The position numbers and the translations under genes are program-made. Positions 7,702-15,660 of a stretch of 64,000 nt of DNA are shown here, in pieces (positions within the stretch are counted from its first letter, which is position 1; the number at the start of each line of letters is the position of its first letter). The stretch is from assembly GCF_918698095.1 (NCBI RefSeq), contig NZ_CAKKLY010000001.1:248001-312000 (forward strand), in the 5' to 3' direction. The notes below the pieces were generated by a model. The model was not told where the DNA came from. It saw only the letters and a list, made by a program, of their open reading frames with translations, and ran no database searches. The DNA is from Arthrobacter sp. Bi83 (lineage in GTDB: Bacteria; Actinomycetota; Actinomycetes; Actinomycetales; Micrococcaceae).

Positions 7702-8145
7702 TCATGGGGCCGGCAACCTTTCTGGGCTGCCCTGCGCGGGAGAAACGACTCCGGGGGCAATCCCAAGGAGAGCAAGAACGAGTATCAGTTCCAACATGCC
7801 CAGCCCGAAATAGACGCTCTGCAGCCAGGAGTATCCGAGGACTGCAAGTTCAGTGAAGATCCAGATGAGCATTGCGAAGCCGGCAACCGCGGCCGCCAGC
7901 AGCCCCCAATGTCGCTTCAGTAGCGCAAAGGCGGCGACCAACTGCGTTCCGCCGACGATGATGCCGAGGATGAGCCCCAGGACCAGGACGGACGAGAACC
8001 AGGTACCTGCCAGCTGGTCCAGCGGCACTCCCGCTCCGTTGAAGACGATGGCCAAAACGGCCCCGCCGAAGGATGACACCGCCCCAAAAAACAGGAGGGA
8101 GACGAGTACGCGCGAAACCATTCTGCGGGGAAGCAGGAGACTCAT
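7702..8145 (-). CDS. small integral membrane protein, unknown function
   Basis: 147 aa with four predicted membrane helices (about 10-33, 45-65, 72-95 and 103-128), the second containing a glycine-rich GLILGIIVGG, and a Pro-rich tail. The ATG at 8145 is preceded by GGAAGG. The same frame runs 70 codons further upstream, but that part reads as non-coding. It is the promoter-proximal member of the three membrane-protein genes 8145-6120. No family was recognised. Confidence 0.7.
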   Translation of the reverse strand: MSLLLPRRMVSRVLVSLLFFGAVSSFGGAVLAIVFNGAGVPLDQLAGTWFSSVLVLGLILGIIVGGTQLVAAFALLKRHWGLLAAAVAGFAMLIWIFTELAVLGYSWLQSVYFGLGMLELILVLALLGIAPGVVSPAQGSPERLPAP

Positions 8146-8553
8146 GATTAGGACCTTCCCGGAGCCGATCTGATACGTGAACCCTGTTGAGACCGGCCGC
8201 CGTTGCGTTTCTGCCCTGCACGCCTGTGCACGCTTACCCGACGAAGGCTGCGGTGCCAGGGCTGATGGATTTGCGTACTGGAGGGGCCATGCTGCCTTAT
8301 GTATGACCAAGGCATTTCCGTAGAGGACTGTGACAAGGAATCCTAAGATCCTCATGAGTTGACGGTAGACCCGGGCACAAGTGATTCATAGGTCTGTGTG
8401 CGTTCGATGAAGTGGAAGACCCCGCACAGCCAGCCTGATTATGGGCTGGCGGAACATAACGCCAGGGCGGACGCTCGAAGTCGTGGCATGACGAACGCAT
8501 GTTTCATGACAAGTCGTGGAGAGAGGCGTCCACGGGCAGTAGCATTTGTGTTC
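8146..8553. other. divergent intergenic region with a hairpin
   Basis: About 400 bp between the membrane-protein genes and the second PPOx gene. It holds a perfect 7-bp hairpin (GCCAGCC 8429-8435, GGCTGGC 8444-8450) partly overlapping another inverted repeat (CTGGCG 8446-8451, CGCCAG 8460-8465). A TTGACG at 8359 could be a -35 element. No gene was recognised. Confidence 0.4.
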
Positions 8554-9015
8554 ATGAACGGTGCACCGAAGGACCGCAAACTCACTTTCGACGAGTGCTG
8601 GGAGCTGTTGGCATCTTCCATTGTGGGAAGACTCGCTCTTATCGTGGACGGCCACCCCGAGATCTTTCCGGTGAACTTCGTGCTGGAACGCCGGAGCATC
8701 GTCTTCCGCACAGCCGCAGGGACAAAGCTGTGGGAATCCATGAGGGAGGAGCCCGCTGCCTTCGAGATCGACGGCTACGAGCCCACGACCGAGGAAGCAT
8801 GGAGCGTCGTGGCAAGGGGCGGCACGGCCTTGATCGAGAACCCGGAGGAACAATCCGCCGCGGACGCCCTCGGCCTGGAACCATGGGAACCAGGAACAAA
8901 ATCCCACTACGTGCGGCTGTCGCCGGACGCCCTGACAGGCCGGCGGTTCAAGGTTAATGCTCCGGATGTGTGGAACAGCCGTCTCAACGATCAGCGCCGC
9001 GCGTCCTTCGAGTAG
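8554..9015 (+). CDS. PPOx-fold flavin-binding protein (second copy)
   Basis: A 153-aa paralogue of the product of 1709-2173. It shows CWELLASSIVGRLAL, PEIFPVNFVL, FRTAAGTKLW and the C-terminal LTGRRF. Expected to bind a flavin (FMN or F420) as a dimer; the substrate is unknown. The start at 8554 was chosen by alignment with the paralogue, since the frame extends 52 codons upstream without a convincing ribosome site at any candidate; confidence in the exact start is low. Directly downstream lies a decayed third copy, so the family expanded here by tandem duplication. Confidence 0.8.
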   Translation: MNGAPKDRKLTFDECWELLASSIVGRLALIVDGHPEIFPVNFVLERRSIVFRTAAGTKLWESMREEPAAFEIDGYEPTTEEAWSVVARGGTALIENPEEQSAADALGLEPWEPGTKSHYVRLSPDALTGRRFKVNAPDVWNSRLNDQRRASFE

Positions 9016-9089
9016 CTCCTGCCCATTACGACGGGCGCACCCCAGCAGCGCTCTGGCGCGGGTGAGGGTGCGGGCGCAGGCTCTGGTCC

Positions 9090-9565
9090 ATGACGAACGA
9101 GGCCGCTGCTTCCGGTTCCCCGGCACAGGTGGAACACCTTGAGTCCCGGCAGTGTTGGGAGCTCTTGCGGCAGGTATCCGTCGGCAGGCTGGCCGTCTGA
9201 AATGATGACCACCCGGATATTTTCCCGCGCAATTACACGCTGGACCACGGCATCGTGGTGTTCCCGACAGACGAGGGGACCAAACTTGGCGCGCCCTGGG
9301 GGAAACTCCCGTGGCCCTGGAGGCCGACGGCGTAGACGCGGTTTCTGGAATGGCCTGGACCGTGGTGGTCAAGGGCAAAGCCGCGGCCGTCACCGGGACA
9401 GAGGAAATCCTCGATTCAGCCGCCCTCTACCTCTTCCCGTGGCAGGCGGGCAGAGGTACCACTTTATCCGGATTACCCCGGACACGATCACCGGCAGGCG
9501 CTTTCAGGCAACGCCGCCGCTCACGTGGTGGACGCAGTTGAGCGGCGCAGTCCTCCTCCGACTAG
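9090..9565 (+). pseudogene. decayed PPOx-family gene (third copy)
   Basis: Three frames together spell a PPOx protein. From the ATG at 9090 the frame reads to GRLAV and meets a TGA at 9198, continues in the same frame through HPDIFPRNYTL and DEGTKLG, shifts by -1 near 9309 to VALEADGVDAVSGMAW, and shifts by -1 again near 9455 to RYHFIRITPDTITGRRF. The order of motifs matches the intact copy upstream. One stop and two frameshifts make simple sequencing error unlikely, although the shifts lie near short G/C runs. An imperfect copy (11/12) of the core of the ppsA/hsp20 motif lies at 9078-9089. Confidence 0.8.
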
Positions 9566-9702
9566 GCATGGCCGCACGGAGCCACACCTCTGGCAGCCAC
9601 GGGGCCTTCATGCCAGCCGGAGTGATTTCCGCGCACCCGCTTGGCGTCCGAGGTCCGGGGGTCGGCCTACGCGAGACAACTGACCGTCTCCCTTCGCCGA
9701 AC

Positions 9703-9720
9703 CCGGACATTCCGGTCCGG
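9703..9720. promoter_or_regulatory. inverted repeat upstream of the USP remnant
   Basis: CCGGAC-ATTCCG-GTCCGG, perfect 6-bp arms, about 90 bp before the universal-stress-protein start. The spacing differs from a DosR box (six bases instead of four). Possible operator. Apart from this, 9566-9806 shows no gene. Confidence 0.3.
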
Positions 9721-9806
9721 ACCCGCACCGTGACACGGCCTTATAAGTGCGCTGGTTCCGGTCCAGGCTGGCAGGAGAAGCGACCCGAGGCCTCCAGGAC
9801 GAAGTC

Positions 9807-10233
9807 ATGGAGGCGGATGAGGGCATGGACGCAGGTACGAGCATCAGCAGGATAATCGTCGGGGTCGACGGATCGGAAGCATCCATCGAAGCCCTGCGCC
9901 TTGCCCAGCGTCTCGCGGAGCCCCTGCGCGTGAAAGTACTGGCCTCGGCATTCTGGGAGGAACCCCGGATCGCCGAGGGCTATGCCGCGATGGGTATCGG
10001 TGATTTTGAGGAACGCGCCGAAGAAACCCCCCAAGCAGCGCTGCAGGAGGCTTTGGGGCGGTGCTGCCTGAAAATGTCCACGCCCGGCTCATCCGTGGCC
10101 ATCCGCGGGAATCGCTGATTAAGGCCGGCCATGACGCGGACATGATCGTCGTAGGACGGCGTGGCCGGGGAGGATTTGGAGGCCTGCTGCTCGGCTCCGT
10201 GAGTTCGGCCCTTGTCGCGCACGCCCGTTGCGC
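9807..10233 (+). pseudogene. universal stress protein (UspA family), frameshifted and 3'-truncated
   Basis: From the ATG at 9807 the frame gives the Usp N-terminus (SRIIVGVDGSEASIEALRLA). A -1 shift in the GGGG run at 10055-10058 breaks it, and the next frame continues VHARLIRGHPRESLIKA, then DADMIVVGRRGRGGFGGLLLGS, the ATP-binding G-x2-G-x9-G region. The expected final strand after HARC (usually PVLVV) is missing: sequence from another gene begins there. A single intact domain is normal for this family; here neither frame makes one. The run of G could be an assembly error, but the missing end is real in this sequence. Confidence 0.8.
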
Positions 10234-10599
10234 CCCGTTCGAGGCCTTCAGCCTGCCGCCGGCGTCCCGGGACGAGGTCCGCGCCAACATCGCGACCCCA
10301 GGCAACCTGCGCAGCACTGTCGACGAATATGTCCAAGCGGACACTTCGATGGAGGAAGCTGCGTCATTGCGTGACTTCACCGACAGGCCCCTGATCGTCA
10401 TGACAGCCGGCATCGGCAGCGACAGCAAACACCTGGCATCACAAAACGAGCTGCCAACTTGTCAACAAACAGCGTGCACCGCACCATCGACGGAGCCTCC
10501 CATGGATCGCTCATTGCTGAGGAAGACGACGCCTCCACGACGGCGCAAGCGATCCTCGACGTCGTCTCATCCGTCCGGAACGCAGGACCGCACAAATGA
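10234..10599 (+). pseudogene. 3' remnant of an alpha/beta hydrolase fused to the USP
   Basis: Immediately after the Usp motif, in the same frame, the sequence becomes the C-terminal third of an alpha/beta hydrolase (LPPASRDEVRA, then DRPLIVMTAGIGSD). A -1 shift near 10459 moves to the frame reading LSTNSVHRTIDGASHGSLIA, which carries the catalytic histidine (SHGSL) and ends at the TGA at 10597. The serine and acid parts of the hydrolase are absent. A deletion between a Usp gene and a downstream hydrolase gene explains the chimera. Confidence 0.7.
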
Positions 10600-10737
10600 T
10601 GTCGAGCGCTGCGGGCGGGCGAGGTGACAAGGAGGGCAGCGGACTGGCCCCAGGGCCCGTATTCCATCATCCCGAGACTCTGAAATGGAAGATCCTCCAT
10701 TCGATGTCCGAAACGCCCACCGGTACTGTCGGATCTT

Positions 10738-10770
10738 GAAAGCCCGCCGGTCCCCCATCGGTGGGCTTTC
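10738..10770 (+). terminator. hairpin terminator after the decayed region
   Basis: GAAAGCCCGCCG and CGGTGGGCTTTC pair over 12 bp with one G-T pair, then TTGCG. Probably terminated the lost hydrolase transcript. Confidence 0.55.
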
Positions 10771-11218
10771 TTGCGCCCTGGGGAAGAAGAGGCTGGAATG
10801 CTACGTTCAAGATTCGGCAGCGGGTTCAGGCACGAGTGCCGTTGGAGAGGGCGATATTGAAGCTGAGCTTGCCTGCGTGTTCGGGCTGAAAATTGCCGTC
10901 CTGATTTCGATGACGACGCGGCGGCTTCACCGCACCAAAGGTAGCGTGCAGCGGCGCTCCCCCAAAGAGAAACCTCTCTGACCTTCAAGGGCGTTTTTGG
11001 TGGGGGCCGACTCGCGGTGCGGCCAGACGTACGTCGGCTTTGGGTGGCAGTTAACACCCGGGTTCGCCCCCTAAGACGCGCCGACCCGCATTTATGGGAA
11101 ACGTCCTGGAAGTTGAGGAACCGCCCGGTGCTCACACTCCCCCAAGGTGGAAATTGCGTGATGTGGTCGGCACTTTCGCCCGTAGCAGAGGGGACGCCAA
11201 CAGGAGCTCACCAACAGC
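10771..11218. other. gene-free stretch
   Basis: About 450 bp with lower and uneven GC and several short frames that lack codon bias and ribosome sites. It is probably relic sequence of the decayed island edge. Nothing specific was recognised. Confidence 0.5.
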
Positions 11219-11254
11219 AAGTGCCCCGCCAGGCCGAAGCCTGACGGGGCACTT
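11219..11254 (-). terminator. hairpin terminator downstream of acnA
   Basis: Arms AAGTGCCCCGCCAGGC and GCCTGACGGGGCACTT with one G-T pair and the loop CGAA, 74 bp beyond the acnA stop. Flanked by short A/T stretches. Confidence 0.65.
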
Positions 11255-11327
11255 ATGCGGGACCCTAGTGTGACCGCCGGTGACAGCGAGTCAGCGACCA
11301 GATGCTCTGGTATCCGAGCCGATCAGC

Positions 11328-14138
11328 TCAAGAACCGCTAATTTGCCGAAGCACGTACTGCAGGATGCCGCCGTTGCGGTAGTAGTCGGCCTCGCCCGGG
11401 GTATCGATGCGGAGAACCGCATCGAAGGACTTGGCGGTGCCGTCTTCAGCCGTGGCGGTCACCTTGAGCGTCTTCGGCGTGGTGCCTTCGTTCAGGGCTG
11501 TCACGCCCTCAACCGCGAAGGTCTCCGTACCGGTCAGTCCGAGCGTGGCAGCGGACTCGCCTGCCGGGAACTGCAGCGGAAGGACGCCCATGCCGATCAG
11601 GTTGGAGCGGTGGATGCGCTCGTAGCTCTCGGCGACGACGGCCTTGACGCCCAGCAGGGCGGTGCCCTTGGCGGCCCAGTCACGGGATGAGCCGGAGCCG
11701 TACTCCTTGCCCGCCAGGACCACCAGCGGGGTGCCGGCTGCCTGGTAGTTCTGGGCTGCGTCGTAAACGTACGCCTGCGGACCGTCTGCCTGGCTGAAGT
11801 CGCGGGTGAAGCCACCCTCGACGCCGTCAAGCAGCTGGTTCTTGATGCGGATGTTGGCGAACGTGCCGCGGATCATGACCTCGTGGTTGCCACGGCGCGA
11901 GCCGTAGGAGTTGAAGTCCTTGCGCTCCACACCGTTGGCCAGCAGGTACTGGCCGGCAGGGGTGTCCGACTTGAACGAACCAGCCGGGGAGATGTGGTCG
12001 GTGGTGACCGAATCGCCGAGCTTGAGCAGCACGCGGGCGCCGGAGATGTCAGTGACGGGCTCCGGCTGTGCCTTCATGCCCTCGAAGTACGGGGGCTTCC
12101 GGACGTACGTGGATTTCTCGTCCCAGGCGAAAGTGTCGCCGGCCGGGGTGTCGAGTGCTTTCCAGCGGTCGTCGCCGTCGAAGACGCCCTCGTAGCCGCG
12201 GGCAAACATTTCCTTGTCAATCGAGGAATCGATGACCTGCTGGACCTCGACCGGGTTCGGCCAGATGTCCTTCAGGAAGACGTCGTTGCCGGCCTCGTCC
12301 TGGCCCAGGGCGTCGGTGTCGAAGTCGAAGTCCATGGAACCGGCCAAGGCGTAGGCGATGACCAGCGGCGGGGACGCCAAGTAGTTCATCTTCACGTCCG
12401 GGTTGATGCGGCCTTCGAAGTTGCGGTTGCCCGAGAGCACAGCGGTGACGGAAAGGTCGTTGGCCTGGATGGCCTCGGAGATTTCCGCGTCCAGCGGGCC
12501 GGAGTTACCGATGCAGGTGGCGCAGCCGTAGCCCACGATGTAGAAGCCGAGCTTCTCCAAGTAGGGGGTCAGGCCGGACTTCTCGTAGTAGTCGGTGACA
12601 ACCTTAGAGCCAGGGGCTACGGAGGTCTTGACCCACGGCTTGGAGGCCAGGCCCTTGTCGACGGCGTTGCGTGCCAACAGTGCGGCCGCAAGCATCACGG
12701 ACGGGTTGGACGTGTTGGTGCAGGACGTGATCGAGGCGATCGACACGGCACCGTGGTCCAGCTCGAACTCGCGGCCATCTTCGGTGACCACGTGGACGGG
12801 GCTGGACGGACGGCCTTCGGCGCCGTTGGCGGCCGACTCAACGCGTGCAGTTTCCGTGGTGTGGGAATCAGCGTGGGTGAAGGAGGGCGGATCGGAGGCC
12901 GGGAAGGACTCTTCCAGGGACTCGTCCACGCTGCCGTCTTCGATGCTGACGTAGTTGTGGATGTCCTTGCGGAACTGCTCCTTCGCGTCCGTGAGCTCGA
13001 TGCGGTCCTGGGGACGCTTCGGGCCGGAGATGGAGGGAACAACCGTGGACAGGTCCAGCTCGAGGTACTCGGAGAACTTGATCTCGCGGGAAGGATCGTG
13101 CCAGAGGCCCTGTTCCTTCGCGTAGGACTCAACCAGGGCGACGTTCTCGTCCGAGCGGCCGGTGAGGCGCAGGTAGTCCAACGTGACGTCGTCGATCGGG
13201 AACATTGCGGCCGTGGAGCCGAACTCCGGGCTCATGTTGCCGATCGTGGCGCGGTTGGCCAGCGGCACTGCCGCCACACCTTCGCCGTAGAACTCCACGA
13301 ACTTGCCCACCACACCGTGCTTGCGCAGCTGTTCCGTGATGGTCAGCACGACGTCCGTGGCGGTGGCGCCGGCCGGGATGGAGCCGGTCAGCTTGAAACC
13401 GACGACGCGCGGGATGAGCATCGACACGGGCTGGCCCAGCATGGCCGCCTCGGCTTCAATGCCGCCGACGCCCCAGCCGAGCACACCGAGGCCGTTGACC
13501 ATGGTGGTGTGCGAGTCGGTGCCGACGCAGGTGTCGGGGTAGGCGCGCAGTGCGCCATCAACCTCGCGGGTCATGACGGTGCGGGCCAGGTACTCGATGT
13601 TGACCTGGTGCACGATGCCGGTTCCCGGCGGGACAACCTTGAAGTCGTCAAACGCGGTCTGGCCCCAGCGCAGGAACTGGTAGCGCTCACCATTACGCTG
13701 GTATTCGATCTCCATGTTGCGCTCCAGTGCGCCGGAGTTACCGAAGACGTCGATCTGCACTGAGTGGTCAATCACCATCTCGGCAGGTGCCAGCGGGTTC
13801 ACCCTCTTCGGATCGCCGCCAAGCTCCTTGACCGCCTCACGCATGGTGGCCAGGTCCACTACGCAGGGCACGCCAGTGAAGTCCTGCATGATCACGCGCG
13901 CCGGCGTGAACTGGATTTCAGTGTCGGGCTCGGCGCTGGGATCCCAGCCGGCCAGTGCTCGGACGTGATCGGCCGTGATGTTCGCGCCGTCCTCGGTCCT
14001 CAACAGGTTTTCAAGCAATACCTTGAGGCTGAACGGAAGGTTTTCTGCACCTTCAACGGAGTTCAACCGGAAAATTTCGTATTCGGTACCGGCTACATTA
14101 AGTTTGCCTTTTGAACCGAAGCTGTCCACAATGCTCAT
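11328..14138 (-). CDS. acnA: aconitate hydratase A
   Basis: 936 aa, the normal length of actinobacterial AcnA. It isomerises citrate to isocitrate in the TCA cycle using a 4Fe-4S cluster. Cluster cysteines are visible as Cys473 (SCTNTSN), Cys539 and Cys542 ([10 protein letters not shown]). GTDSHTTM near residue 210 and the swivel-domain [12 protein letters not shown] near 830 are present. An insert at about 400-445 holds the acidic [13 protein letters not shown] motif, a known but unexplained feature of some actinobacterial aconitases. The ATG at 14138 has AGAGGAG eight bases upstream. An imperfect inverted repeat with an iron-box look lies 53-74 bp upstream. The gene is monocistronic and flanked by its own terminator. 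Confidence 0.97.
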   Translation of the reverse strand: MSIVDSFGSKGKLNVAGTEYEIFRLNSVEGAENLPFSLKVLLENLLRTEDGANITADHVRALAGWDPSAEPDTEIQFTPARVIMQDFTGVPCVVDLATMREAVKELGGDPKRVNPLAPAEMVIDHSVQIDVFGNSGALERNMEIEYQRNGERYQFLRWGQTAFDDFKVVPPGTGIVHQVNIEYLARTVMTREVDGALRAYPDTCVGTDSHTTMVNGLGVLGWGVGGIEAEAAMLGQPVSMLIPRVVGFKLTGSIPAGATATDVVLTITEQLRKHGVVGKFVEFYGEGVAAVPLANRATIGNMSPEFGSTAAMFPIDDVTLDYLRLTGRSDENVALVESYAKEQGLWHDPSREIKFSEYLELDLSTVVPSISGPKRPQDRIELTDAKEQFRKDIHNYVSIEDGSVDESLEESFPASDPPSFTHADSHTTETARVESAANGAEGRPSSPVHVVTEDGREFELDHGAVSIASITSCTNTSNPSVMLAAALLARNAVDKGLASKPWVKTSVAPGSKVVTDYYEKSGLTPYLEKLGFYIVGYGCATCIGNSGPLDAEISEAIQANDLSVTAVLSGNRNFEGRINPDVKMNYLASPPLVIAYALAGSMDFDFDTDALGQDEAGNDVFLKDIWPNPVEVQQVIDSSIDKEMFARGYEGVFDGDDRWKALDTPAGDTFAWDEKSTYVRKPPYFEGMKAQPEPVTDISGARVLLKLGDSVTTDHISPAGSFKSDTPAGQYLLANGVERKDFNSYGSRRGNHEVMIRGTFANIRIKNQLLDGVEGGFTRDFSQADGPQAYVYDAAQNYQAAGTPLVVLAGKEYGSGSSRDWAAKGTALLGVKAVVAESYERIHRSNLIGMGVLPLQFPAGESAATLGLTGTETFAVEGVTALNEGTTPKTLKVTATAEDGTAKSFDAVLRIDTPGEADYYRNGGILQYVLRQISGS

Positions 14139-14190
14139 CGCAGGACTCCTCTCGCAACAGTTTCATCTTTGTCGCGCGGTAGACCGCTTG

Positions 14191-14212
14191 CTAGTTAGGT
14201 CATCCTAATTAG
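14191..14212. promoter_or_regulatory. IdeR/DtxR-like inverted repeat in the acnA promoter
   Basis: CTAGTTAGG-TCAT-CCTAATTAG, 8 of 9 pairs. From 14195 it matches 12 of the first 14 positions of the DtxR/IdeR consensus (TTAGGTTAGCCTAA), but the third half-site is poor. Iron control of aconitase would make sense; the assignment is inferred. Confidence 0.4.
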
Positions 14213-14292
14213 TACAAGGTCTTACAAAAGAGCATGGGGTCAGCCGAGAATACGGCGCGCGACGTGGGACTACTAGGCCCATCCTAGTCACA

Positions 14293-15660
14293 TCAGCCGC
14301 GGGGAGTCAGCAGAGCCACGGTCTCCAGATGGTGCGTGTGCGGGTACAGGTCGAACGCCCGAAGCGCCGAGAGGGACCAGCCGCCCTGCTGGAAGTACCC
14401 GATGTCTCGGGCAAACGATGCAGGGTCGCAGGACACGTAGGCGATGGCACGCGGGTTTGCGGCCATCAGCTGGCTGACGACTGCCTTGCCTGCACCGGCA
14501 CGCGGCGGATCCAGCAGGAGGGCGTCAAAGCTGCGGGGGTTCTGGCGCAGCACGCGCTCCACGCGGCCCTGCACAATTTCCACCTGTGGGGCACTGTGCA
14601 GGTTTTTCCGCGCGTCCCGGCTCGTTCCGGGTGCACCTTCCACCGACAGCACCGAACCCGTCTCACCAACGGCGTCGGCAAGCGGTGCCGTGAACAGCCC
14701 GGCCCCGGCATAGAGGTCGGCGACCGCCGCACCCGGCTCCAGGAACCCGCCGTCGTGCAGGAAGCCGGTCACGGCCCCCACCAGCGTTTCAGGGGCGTCG
14801 CGGTGGATCTGCCAGAAGCCGGCACCCGTGACCCTGTAGTCGTGTCCCGCCGCTGACTCCTGCACCCAGGTCCGGCCTCGCAGCTGCAGCGTCTCGTCAT
14901 TAGTGGGGTCGTAGCTGGCTACTGAGACCTCCGCCGGAAGCTGTGCCAGGATGGTGCTGAGCCGTTTGGCGCGGGTGCCGGGCGCTGGAGCGAGGAGCAC
15001 GAGCGGCCGCGAACCGTTGGCCGGTGCAGCCACTTCAACGCGCTCGATGCCCTGCAGGTCGATGTCCCACAGACGCAGGTCGTTCACGGCCGCGACCGCC
15101 AGCGGCATCTCCCTGACCGGAATAACCTGCTCCGAACGGTGGGCGTGCATGCCCAGCTTGCCGCCGGCGGTGACCGCAAAACCTGCCCGGGTCCGCCACG
15201 CGAGGCCCGCACCGCCGTCGTTCGTATCACCGCTGTCCGCGGCCGCGGCGCCCACAGCTTCCACCTCGGGAGAAAGTTCGACGCCGGCCAGCCGCTTGAG
15301 CTGTTCGGCCAGCACGTCGGACTTGAGGCGCCTCTGGCGCTCGAGGGAGATGTGTCCCAGTTCGGCGCCGCCGACCGGCGGCCGCCCGTGCTCCCACGAC
15401 GTGAGTGAATCCGCCACCCGCCAGAAGTGCGGCACACGGTCCGGTGACGGCTCCAGGACCTCCACGACGTCGCCGCGCCAGAACTTGGCCGACTCCCCCG
15501 CGTCCGTCAGCCGGATTCGTGCTTTCTCGCCGGGGACGCCGTGGCGGACGAAAACAACGCGCCCCTCGTGCCGCGCGACGCAATGGCCGCCGTGGGCCAC
15601 GGGGCCGATGTCCACCACCAGTTCCACGCCGGCTGAGGAGGTCATGGTGTCGGGGTTCAT
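14293..15660 (-). CDS. TrmA-family 23S rRNA/tRNA uracil-C5 methyltransferase
   Basis: 455 aa. It has an N-terminal TRAM domain (about 8-70), a middle insertion and a SAM-dependent methyltransferase domain with DLYAGAGLFTAPLAD, LLLDPPRAG and the catalytic loop YVSCDPASF (Cys411 as nucleophile, by family). It methylates C5 of a uridine in rRNA or tRNA; the exact site cannot be read. No four-cysteine iron-sulfur motif is evident. The ATG at 15660 overlaps the stop of the upstream transporter gene (ATGA), so the two are translationally coupled. The pair matches the Rv2689c-Rv2690c arrangement of mycobacteria. Confidence 0.88.
   Translation of the reverse strand: MNPDTMTSSAGVELVVDIGPVAHGGHCVARHEGRVVFVRHGVPGEKARIRLTDAGESAKFWRGDVVEVLEPSPDRVPHFWRVADSLTSWEHGRPPVGGAELGHISLERQRRLKSDVLAEQLKRLAGVELSPEVEAVGAAAADSGDTNDGGAGLAWRTRAGFAVTAGGKLGMHAHRSEQVIPVREMPLAVAAVNDLRLWDIDLQGIERVEVAAPANGSRPLVLLAPAPGTRAKRLSTILAQLPAEVSVASYDPTNDETLQLRGRTWVQESAAGHDYRVTGAGFWQIHRDAPETLVGAVTGFLHDGGFLEPGAAVADLYAGAGLFTAPLADAVGETGSVLSVEGAPGTSRDARKNLHSAPQVEIVQGRVERVLRQNPRSFDALLLDPPRAGAGKAVVSQLMAANPRAIAYVSCDPASFARDIGYFQQGGWSLSALRAFDLYPHTHHLETVALLTPRG

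Noticed and set aside
8429..8465. Overlapping inverted repeats upstream of the second PPOx gene as an operator
   Set aside because: No second copy elsewhere and no link to a known regulator; recorded only as a hairpin in the intergenic entry.
10685..10981. 98-codon frame after the decayed hydrolase
   Set aside because: It contains the terminator hairpin 10738-10770 and has no codon bias or family signal.
11041..11080. tRNA-like GGGTTCG sequence
   Set aside because: Only an isolated T-arm-like string; no cloverleaf could be formed around it.
11883..13763. Long open frame (626 codons) antisense to acnA
   Set aside because: It is the mirror of a real, highly GC-biased gene. The translation is low in conserved motifs and rich in Gly/Arg/Val/Asp/His, and acnA explains the region fully.
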